NCBI RefSeq assembly: GCF_932294415.1
Contig: NC_065539.1
Coordinates: 49,991,501 to 50,055,500 of the forward strand
Length of the DNA stretch: 64,000 nucleotides
Direction of reading: 5' to 3'
Origin: Quercus robur
Lineage: Eukaryota > Streptophyta > Magnoliopsida > Fagales > Fagaceae
Shown: positions 56,031 through 64,000 of the stretch, piece by piece
Layout of the letters: each line of letters starts with the position of its first letter
Numbering within the stretch: the first letter of the stretch is position 1
Made by a program: the position numbers and the translations under genes
The notes under the pieces: model-generated
Databases searched by the model: none
The model's input: only the letters and a program-made list of their open reading frames with translations
Told to the model about the DNA's origin: nothing

Positions 56031-57280
56031 ACACCTCTCTTCAATGTTGTTTCTATTGGTTTGGGCCTTGGATCATTTAGATCACCGAAGAATTTAGTTT
56101 CATGAGGGAATAAGCTAAACATAAAATATGGGCATGCATATTTGTGTCCTTGAGAGAGAGAGCATATAAGATAACATTTGCCAAGAATAATGCTTCAACT
56201 GAGTGATCTAATGGAACTCACCGTGTGAATAGTCCGGATTCTGGTTGATGTTAGGTAGAGCAGTGGGATCACAGCTACCATAAATAGTTTGCATTTGGGA
56301 ATGGTTTGTTACAACCAAAAAAAGAGAGAAGGGAGCATTGGGAGTGCAGGTATTTAGCATATTTCCTAGCTAGACTGAGGGATTTGTATCATATTTTCAC
56401 TTCCTCCATCCCTCCTAATGGGCTTCAAAGTTGGTTCGAATATTCAACTTTATTAATTAAAATAAAATTAATTAGACATAAGTAATCAATTACACCTCAA
56501 ATCCTGATGATTTTTGGTTGCGAATCCAAACTTTTGAAAGAAGAAATCCCCCAACACATACAAGTGTATATAATGCCCTTAAATTTGCACCATTAACTCC
56601 TTAAAATATTCAATTATTTTTTTTCCATCTATTTTCAGTACACTACGTACTGCCCCTGTGCACAAATGTCCTAACCATTGACTTACATTACATGCTTAGC
56701 ATTGAAACGGCATGGCTTTTGACTTGTTTGAGGTGAACACAACATCGACAATAAAAGTTTGACGCCAACGGGATAAAATTGAGAGGAAAACAAAAAACAA
56801 AAACAATAGAAAAATGAACCAGTGATCTATTGTGGGCCCGGGATGAATGTAATTGAGGAAGAACCTCTAGTAGCAGGCCCGATTAAAGTTTTCCCCTGGG
56901 CTTAGACTATATTAGCTACTTAAAAGCCCGGTCCAAATAAGCCAGTTCTCATTTAGAGTTGGGCTAGGACTACGCATGTTCTATAACTTTAATAAATTAA
57001 CAAAGCCTCAATTTTTCTGTGTGATTAGTTTGGCCTACTGGGAATTCCACTTTAGGATTCGACATTCAAGTCGGTCCAATAATTTCTCTAGCATCAATTT
57101 ATGACCTTGAGAAGCAAAAAACAAATATCGGCAAGTTCTATATATGCAGAGGATTCATATCTGAGATGAAATGGTACTACAAAAACTTTTTTGATAGTGG
57201 CGAATTAATTTGGGTTTGGTCAATCTGCAATGTCACTTAAGCCTTTGGGCCGATTGCCCTGCCAATACAGTCTTTTTAGA
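56031..57280. repeat. Array segment C (tail of a third unit)
   Basis: 56040-56120 matches 29870-29950 and 37030-37110 (TTTGGATCATTTAGrTC, TTTCATGAGGGAATAA); 56170-56370 matches 30370-30640; 56390-56570 matches 60190-60360 and 56570-56800 matches 62118-62340; 56890-57280 matches 49935-50330 and 62380-62790. It therefore links the peptide-gene units to the downstream repeats. No peptide gene is left here. Confidence 0.75.
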
Positions 57281-57289
57281 CGCATGCCA

Positions 57290-57918
57290 GGCCAAAATGG
57301 CCCATTAGCATTAATTTTTGAAATATTTAGCAACAGAGCACTGTTTCGGAAATAATTAGGGAAATACCACTTTTTCTGGTACTCGAGCTTGGTGAGCTCG
57401 AGTACCATGTTTTTTTAATCCACTGTCGCCCCATATTCAAGGAGTCCTATAGTGGCGTTTTTAAGCCCTATAGTGACGTTTCCGGGCCCTATAGCGGCGT
57501 TTTTAAGCCCCCATACCTAAGGGGCCCTATAGTGACGTTTTCGGGCCCTATAGCGGCGTTTTCCTGCAAAAATTTTTTTATAAGTCCCCATAACTGGTTA
57601 AGGGGCCCTATAGTGGCGTTTTTTTAAGCCCTATAGTGACGTTTTTGGGCCCTATAGCGGCGTTTTCCTGCAAAATTTTTTTATAAGTCCCCATAACAGG
57701 TTCAGGGGCCCTATAGTGGCGTTTTTAAGCCCTATAGTGACGTTTTCGGGCCCTATAGCGGCGTTTTTTTTTTTGAGAAGATGTTTGACCAATGAAAAGA
57801 TGGTACTCGAGCTCACTATGCTCAAGTACCAGAAAAAGTGGTATTTCCCTAATTATTTCCGAAACAGTGCTCTGTTGCTAAATATTTCAAAAATTAATGC
57901 TAATGGGCCATTTTGGCC
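57290..57918. mobile_element. MULE-type MITE, exact 9-bp TSD, internal tandem repeat
   Basis: Exact 9-bp duplication cgcatgcca at 57281-57289 and 57919-57927. TIRs of about 130 bp begin GGCCAAAATGGCCCATTAGC and contain GGTACTCGAGC hairpins. The centre (about 57445-57770) is three units of about 118 bp made of CCCTATAGTGGCGTTTTTAA, GCCCTATAGTGACGTTTTC and GGGCCCTATAGCGGCGTTTT. The sister segments at 50312 and 62770 show the empty site (ttttagacgcatgta-, ttttagatgcata-). There is no coding sequence; the 79-codon frame is incidental. Confidence 0.93.
57445..57770 (+). repeat. 118-bp tandem repeat of CCTATAGyGGCGTTTT motifs
   Basis: Each unit has three CCTATAGxGrCGTTTT boxes and a spacer GCAAAATTTTTTTATAAGTC CCCATAAC. 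The box differs by one base from the CCTATAGCCGCGTTTTT subterminal repeat of the CACTA element at 37407. Confidence 0.88.
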
Positions 57919-57927
57919 CGCATGCCA

Positions 57928-58265
57928 TGCTATGAATGATACGGTACAACAATGAAAATATCAAATTACCTTTTGCATATTCGAAAATCATGCTACAAAC
58001 ATATTGTTTCGTCACACTGAGCCTAGTGCTCTAGTGGTGAGGATGGTCAAAATAGTAGGCAAGTATGATTACATTATCGATTGAGAATTCAAGCAAAGTG
58101 GCTTCATTAATTTAATTTGGGCTATCATCTCACCTATTTTGATGAGTACAACATCGATTTTTTACATGGAAATATACCTAACATCAAATTTTGATTAGTA
58201 CAACATCATTTTTATATGGGAATATCGTTAACATCTTTTTTGTTATCTATATCTATATATAATAT
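57928..58265. other. Continuation of array segment C beyond the MITE
   Basis: 57928-58100 continues the match to 62780-63120 (CATGCTATGAATGATACGGT, TTTTGCATATTCGrAAATCATG, GTCACACTGAG, AGGATkGTCAAAA). After that no similarity is evident. Confidence 0.6.
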
Positions 58266-58451
58266 AGGGAAATGTTAAAAAAATGCCTAAGGGTATTGGT
58301 TTAAGAACTATTTTTAGAAACATTTTGTGGGAAAACGAAAAAGTAATTAATTTTGTTAACAGTTTTTTATATTTCCCATGAAAATAATGTCAAAACTTTC
58401 CTAATATGATTTATTAACAATTGCTCTAAGGGCACCTATTAACATAACCCT
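58266..58451. mobile_element. MITE, sister of 55378-55550
   Basis: The ends AGGGAAATGTTAAAAAAATG and GGCACCTATTAACATAACCC are inverted, with the same CTAAGGGTATTGGTT and TTAACAATTGCTCTAAGGGC subterminal parts as the other copy. It lies between two (TA)-rich stretches. Confidence 0.72.
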
Positions 58452-59775
58452 ACAATATAAAAGCAAAACGTTTAACTTTTTGTTGTCCACTCTTATTACG
58501 CCACGTGGTTACATAAATTAATACCACGTATACATTTAAAAATACCAAATAGTTGTGCCTTTTTGTTTGGTGGAAGTTTTAGTGATATTTTCACTTTTCA
58601 GAACCATTGTGTTTATAGTAAATTAGAGACACAATGTTTAGTCTCTTGGATAGTAGTTACAAAATATTTTGACTTTTTTTTGACCTTATATACACGCCCC
58701 TTCAAAACCCAATTGCCTATACTAAACTATAGTCACAACATTGATAGTAGTTATAAATTAAACATCACTTCTTTCTTAATCTTTATCTTTGTACAAGTTT
58801 GAAACAAATTTCTCCATACAAATTTTCTCTTGTTAACAATGACTTCTCTTTTCAGTAACATCGGCCAGCAAAGTGTCAAAGTAAATTTAAAGGTCAGATA
58901 CCTCTTTTGAAATGTATGGTAAAGAAAAAAATTGCATGGTAAAGAAAAATTAGGTATTAAATACAGGTGAAGTATTAGGGTGACAATAGGATATATCAAG
59001 TTGACATATTACAATATTTGTAATAAAAACTCAAAGAATTGAAATGCCCCCAAAATGCCCACTATGTTGAAACTTAGAATCATTGCCAAAAAGAGCAGTA
59101 CTATAAGATAAGGATAACAAAAGATCTGATGTTGGGAAAAGAATATGGAGCTTAATTTAGCTATGGTCCTGTGGGGAAAATTGCTAGTCAAGTTTATTCT
59201 TATGTAGTAAGAAAAAGGCAAAATATCTCTACTTGCCAAGTGTTTGTATTATGTTATAGTATCACATATTAGATCTTATTTTGTTAGCAGATGAAAAAAA
59301 AAATGTTATTGCACACTTAAGATTCTCGTAGTTCAATAGTATTGTCTAGTTTTCTTTCTTAGCCTCTATGACCTTCCCGCACTAAACCCACAAGATACCC
59401 CCTAAGATACCAAGCTCTGTTGTGTCTTTGATCTAAGCTTTCTGTCACCTTCAAGCCCTAAATTCAGGGTGCATGGCATACATGCTTTTATCTTCATTCT
59501 TGTGGTATTATAATCACTGGTGGCTCTACTTATATGTGAGAGTGGTCCTAGGACCACCTTCACTTGTCAAAAAAAAAAAAAATTATACATGCAAAAAAAA
59601 AGTTATATAAATAATTATTTTAAATTAATATGTTGACCACCTTGACTTGAAAAAATTGTATATATATACTTTAAAAATGTATATTATATACTAAATTAAC
59701 CTATTTTGACCACCTTAATAAAACATTTGAACACTTTTACTTGAAAATCATAAGAATTTGAATTCAATAAATATA
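58452..59775. other. Remnant of an array unit lacking the peptide gene
   Basis: 59160-59260 (AGTCAAGTTTATTCTTATGT, AGTAAGAAAAAGGCAAAAT, TTGCCAAGTGTTTGT) matches the 3' flank of peptide gene copy 1 (29330-29415). Immediately upstream, where the gene should be, no CTYIP motif or signal sequence can be found on either strand. The remainder is unremarkable AT-rich DNA. Confidence 0.55.
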
Positions 59776-59951
59776 AGAGTAATGCTACATCCACAACATT
59801 TTCACAATAATTTTATAATAAATCTTATATAGTAAGCTATTATTGATTCTAATTCAGGTTCAATATTGATATGTTTTACCCACCAATAACAGGCTAACAA
59901 CTTGTTACATAAGATTTGTTATGAAATTGTTGTAGTCACTTTATTATTCTC
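59776..59951. mobile_element. Short MITE, AGAGTAATGCTACATCCACA ends
   Basis: The left arm AGAGTAATGCTACATCCACA, ACATTTTCACAATAATTTTA, TAATAAATCTTATATAGTAA is mirrored by the right arm ending TTTATTATTCTC. AGxTAATGCTAxxxxCAC ends of this sort are frequent in plant MITEs. Superfamily not assigned. Confidence 0.65.
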
Positions 59952-60179
59952 ATATTAGCATTTTCAATTTGCACTTTATCTTTTATTAGTCTTTTTTTTT
60001 TCTTATTCTCTTTGTTAGTACAAAAAAATTAAAATATTTCATGTATTTGCGTGTTTTTTTGTGACACTGATATATTCAAATTGTCTCTTTATTAAATTTT
60101 GTATAATTTAGGTTTCTTAGTAACCATCCTAAAAACAATTCCTAGAACCGCCACTGATTATAATACTATGTGATCTCTA

Positions 60180-60361
60180 ATATTCTTCTATCATATTTTC
60201 ACTTCCTCCATCCCTCCTCATGGGCTTCAAAGTTGGTTCGAATACAATTTTATTAATTAAAATAAAATCAATTAGACATAATTGACCAATTACACCTTAG
60301 ATTCTAATAATTTTTTGTTGTAGCTCCAAACTTTTGATAGAAGAAATCCCCCAACACATAC
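60180..60361. repeat. Array segment D, left part
   Basis: TCATATTTTCACTTCCTCCA, TCCCTCCTCATGGGCTTCAA, AGTTGGTTCGAATA and AAGAAATCCCCCAACACATA are shared with 56390-56570. The match is cut at 60362 by the solo LTR and resumes at 62118. Confidence 0.85.
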
Positions 60362-62117
60362 TGTAAAGTTGTGATTTACAACTATGTTTGTAAATAAGGG
60401 TGTGCATGGGTCGGGTTGAGAGGATTTTTTGACCCAACCCACTATGGTGGGTCAATAAAATTCAACCAAACCCAACCCACATGGGTCGGGTTGAACCCAT
60501 GGGTTTGACAATTTTTTTTTTTTTATTATTAAATTGAGTAGAAAAAAAAATATTAATATTAATATATTAAAAAAACTTAAAACTTAGTATCAATGTAACT
60601 CCTTAAAGGCAAACAACACTTATGACTAAACAACAATAGTAATTTATTAGGATTTGTGTGAACTAATTGACTTTTATATAGGAAAGGAAGAACTGGTTAT
60701 TTAAAAAAAATTATTAATTATATAATATTATATATATATATATATATATATTAAATTAGTATTAGTAGGAGGAATCGAGGAAATGTTGCTCTATAGCTGG
60801 ATTTTTTTTTAATTATTAAATATATAATATATATTTAAATATATTTAAGTGCCCTACAGCTGATTTAAAAAAATTATTAAATATATAATATATTTTAAAT
60901 ATATATTAAATATGGGTGGGTCAGGTTGGATTTGGCGGGTTTGTAATTTTATGACCCAAACCCAACCCGACCCGCTGAAAAAAAAAAAATTTTGTAACTC
61001 AACCCAACCCACCAAGCCTTAAAAACCGACCCAACTTGGCGGGTCGGGTTTGGCGGGTCGGTGGGTTTTCTACACACCCCTATTTGTAAAGTTGTGATTT
61101 ACAACTATATTTTATATTGGCTTTATTCTATGACAAAAAGTATTGTAATTGCTTTAATTTTGTTTATTGTATTTTGTGAGATTTTATTGTATTGGGTTTA
61201 GTATTAAATTAGTGAAGACTTAAGCTGAATTGAAGATCACGTGGATTTCGCGAGAAGCTAACCCGTGAAGTAGCCACGTGAGAAGCACATGACTGGAAGC
61301 TGAAAAGTCGTGCCAAGCGCAAGTGTCTCGTGGGTAAGGCCTTCCCATAAGGTAGTCGCGAAATATTCTGCCTGAAGGATTTTTAAGTGTGACTTTCTTA
61401 CTCTTTACCCATACTATATATACCATCATTACTTATAGAAATTGTAAGGATTGCTTTCAGAGAGAAAACCCTAGCCATAACCCTTGAGAGTGAGAGGTTG
61501 TTATCCCCACAATTCTCTACACAATCCATTGTGGTTTTCCTCAACTTCATCCTCTCAATTTCTAAATCCTTGAGAGGTTGATAGCTCAAACACTTACCAT
61601 ACCCATTCTGAGTGTCAAGTGAGGTTTTGGTGCTGCTGGAAAGTATTGGAAGAAGCCAAAGTTTGGCAGATGCAATCGGGCGTATTGCAGGATCCAGAAA
61701 GCTAGACAAGATACGGTTCTGAGAAACCTTATTGGAGTAGAAGTTTGGAAGGCTTAGGTGCATTGGGTAGATTAGGCTTGAAGGGTTTTTTGCTATTCAT
61801 GTATCCCAAATTATTGTCTAGTGGATCGATTTACCGCTTGGAGGGCGGCGAAGAGGTTTTTCACTGAGTTCTTCAGTTTTCTCTTCGATAACACATCGGC
61901 GTGTTATATTGTGTTTGCATTCTTCTTCTCTACTCTTTTAACTTTCATTTTACTACTGTGTTTTAATGAATATGGCTTAGAATAGTTTTATTATTTATCT
62001 GCTTGCATTTACTTTATTCTGCACTTAATTTAAGTTGGAGTAAAATTAACCGAGTCGTAATCTTTTAATTTGAGGGTTTAAACAGCTCTTGTGTGTTCAC
62101 ACAAATTCAAACTTTCA
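60362..62117 (+). mobile_element. Solo LTR, TSD catac, hosting a hAT element
   Basis: TGTAAAGTTGTGATTTACAA at the start, ...CAAACTTTCA at the end, and catac on both sides (60357-60361 and 62118-62122). Without the nested hAT element the LTR is about 1.06 kb. The uninterrupted site is present at about 56560 (CCAACACATACAAGTGTAT), which proves insertion after duplication of segments C and D. The first 24 bp are duplicated in tandem (60362 and 61084). TATATATACCATC near 61425 and the following leader-like AGAGAGAAAACCCTAGCC are the likely promoter and transcript start. Confidence 0.93.
60395..61082. mobile_element. hAT-type element (688 bp) with GGGTCGGGTTG repeats, exact 8-bp TSD
   Basis: tttgtaaa flanks both sides (60387-60394 and 61083-61090). 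The ends TAAGGGTGTGCATGGGTCGG and TACACACCCCTA are inverted, and the subterminal regions carry several copies of GGGTCGGGTTGAACCCATGG or GGCGGGTCGGGTTTGGCGGG in inverted orientation. It has no transposase. This is the innermost of three nested events: segment duplication, LTR insertion, hAT insertion. Confidence 0.92.
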
Positions 62118-62900
62118 CATACAAGTGTATGTAATGCCCTTAAATTTGCGCCATTAATTCCTTAAAATATTCAATTATTTTTTACCATCTTTTTTCAGTA
62201 CACTGCCCCTGTCCGCAAATGTCTTAACCTTTAACCAATTGACTTACGTTACATGCCTAGCATCGAAACGGCATCGCTTCTGATTTCTTTGAGGTGACCA
62301 CAGCATCAACAATAAAAGTTTGACACCAACGAGATAAAATTTAGCGGAAAACAAAAACGATATAAAAATGAGATTGAAATTTTCAACTGGGCTTCTCTTG
62401 ACTATATTAGCTAAATAAAAGCCCGGTCCAAATGCAGCTAGTTCTGAAGTGGAAAAAGGGTATGAAAACGTGTCATTCATTTGCTACGGCTATTGATTCC
62501 ACTGAAATCCAGTCTTTGGGCCCTTTTTATGTCAACCTTAGCCCATTCCTTATTTAAAGTTGGGCTAGGACTACACATGTTCCATTCCTTTAATAAATTA
62601 ACAGAGCCTCAATTTTCCCCTATAGGATTCTAAAAAAAATAAAAATTTCCCTGTGATTAGTTGGGCCAACTTGGAATTTCACTTTTTTGATAGTGGCGAA
62701 TTTGGGTTTGGTCCATCTATGGTGTCACTCAAAGCCTTCGGCAGATTGCCCTGCCATGCGGTAAATTTTAGATGCATATACTATGCAAGGAATGATGGTA
62801 CTCCAGTGAAAAAATGAAACATATTTTGCATATTCGGAAATCATGTTGGAAACATAATGTGGTGTCACACTGAGTTGGGTATTCCCGGGAAATGTGTAAC
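62118..62900. repeat. Array segment D, right part
   Basis: 62123-62340 matches 56562-56790; 62380-62800 matches 56890-57280 and 49960-50330 and shows the empty sites of both the MULE MITE (57290) and the Pack-MULE region. Confidence 0.88.
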
Positions 62901-64000
62901 TTGTTGTAAGTGATATTATTGATGCTGTTGTTGTTACCATTGTTTTTTTATGGGAGTTGTTACGAATGGAATTATTGTTATTATTTTTTTTTTTGGGAGT
63001 TGTTACCATTTTTTTATGGGAAATTTGTACCTTGTAATAGTTTTATATGATAATTAGTATATGGAATTGCAGATAAAGGAGGTAAGGCCAGAGGTGAGGA
63101 TTGTCAAAACAGTAAGCACACAAACTTGAGTAATATGCTGGCTTCAATATAATTGATTTCTGTCTTACTTTGAGCTTTCTCAAATTATCTTGACAAATGG
63201 GACTACTAGGAGTTCTAGAACTGAAGGGTGTGACTAATATGATATACTCACACTAATCAAATTAAGAAGGATGTGCATAGCACATTGTTAGCATAAAACA
63301 CTATTGATGTGTGCCACGACTAGGGATGGAGCCATAAATCTTCTCTTGGAGTGGTAGACCCTATGACCAAGATGATACTATATAATTCTATATCACAAAA
63401 TGAATACACTCGTATATAGTTATATATGCTTTTGTTATTTTGCTGGAAAAGATGAACAAAATTTTGCATATTATGCAAGAGATAACAAAATTAAAACTAT
63501 AGAAAAATTCATAATTTAATTTTTTTTTTTTATAGATGTTTTAACATCGTAAATTTGTTTTATATATTGATTTATTTCATATAAAATTGGATAAGTCATA
63601 CATTACTTAATTAGATTAATTAAGTAGGTGAATGATTTTTAAGTTTTATGTAAAAATTAACTCAATTTATATTGATCACTTATGCTGAATTTCTAAGTAT
63701 ATTTTTAGTTTTATTCATGTGTTATGGGATAATTTTTGGCTATGTGATAATCGAATGTTTAAAGGTTTAAAAGTTTCTTTTCTTTCGGGAAAAAAAAAGG
63801 TTTAAAATTTTCTTTAAAGCAAAAATTTCCACATGACACATGAATAAAACTAAAAATATAATACATTAATCGCTATTATTGTTCACTCGCAAGCAAATAT
63901 TACATTGATCATGTCATTACAAAAATTATGTTTCTCTCTGGCTTAGGACATAACAACTCTCTCATGACAGTGTAAACTGTCCCAAAACGTTAACAAAAGC
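62901..64000. other. Intergenic to the window end, no gene seen
   Basis: The first 200 bp still contain fragments shared with 58020-58140 (GTGAGGATTGTCAAAA, AGTAkGCAxxyAxACTTG). A GGGAGTTGTTACxxxxTTTTTTATGGGA phrase is repeated at 62943-63020. The rest is plain AT-rich DNA. Confidence 0.5.

Noticed and set aside
58452-59160. Third CTNIP-like gene in the 59-kb array remnant
   Set aside because: Only the 3' flank similarity is present; no signal peptide or CTYIP-like motif was found on either strand.

Overview
This is a 64 kb stretch of nuclear DNA from a flowering plant, probably a woody rosid dicot; a Fagaceae-like tree is my guess and is not proven. It is AT-rich, gene-poor and packed with plant transposons. 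No rRNA, functional tRNA, CRISPR array or operon was seen. Only three loci look like host protein genes: an intronless adenylate isopentenyltransferase (cytokinin synthesis, IPT3-like, minus strand, 8015-9022) and two tandem paralogues encoding small secreted peptides whose conserved tail reads PPSSPxPCTYIP (28886-29122 and 33486-33749). I interpret the peptides as members of the CTNIP/SCREW phytocytokine family, whose receptor is HSL3/NUT. The second copy has a net 2-nt change that rewrites everything after CTYIPA.

Layout. 1-7.6 kb: AT-rich DNA with MITEs and direct repeats. 8.0-9.0 kb: the IPT gene. 11-22 kb: TIR elements, hAT MITEs with exact 8-bp target duplications, an LTR end with a tRNA-Met-type primer site, and short duplications. 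23-37 kb: a tandem segmental duplication carrying the two peptide genes, each copy separately invaded by solo LTRs, MITEs, a hAT element and a SINE. 37.4-38.7 kb: a one-ended CACTA element. 39,571-49,931: a 10.36 kb PIF/Harbinger transposon with terminal inverted repeats over 2.1 kb long, each carrying a full copy of the Myb/SANT-like accessory gene; the middle holds a broken transposase and an NLR leucine-rich-repeat fragment. 50,340-55,371: a 5 kb Mutator-type element (Pack-MULE) holding 5' pieces, introns included, of two unrelated host genes, a BRO1-domain BROX homologue and an EFR3/SEMI-ROLLED LEAF 2 homologue, pointing toward each other. 55.4-63 kb: further degenerate units of the tandem array, with a MULE MITE at 57,290, a solo LTR at 60,362 and a hAT element nested inside that LTR.

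Most insertions have visible target-site duplications, and several can be checked against an empty site in a paralogous unit of the array, so relative ages can be read within the window. The most unusual structures are the duplicated-end Harbinger element, whose two accessory-gene copies carry different inactivating lesions, the two-gene Pack-MULE, and the frame-shifted peptide paralogue. Homology calls come from recognising motifs and were not checked by database search.
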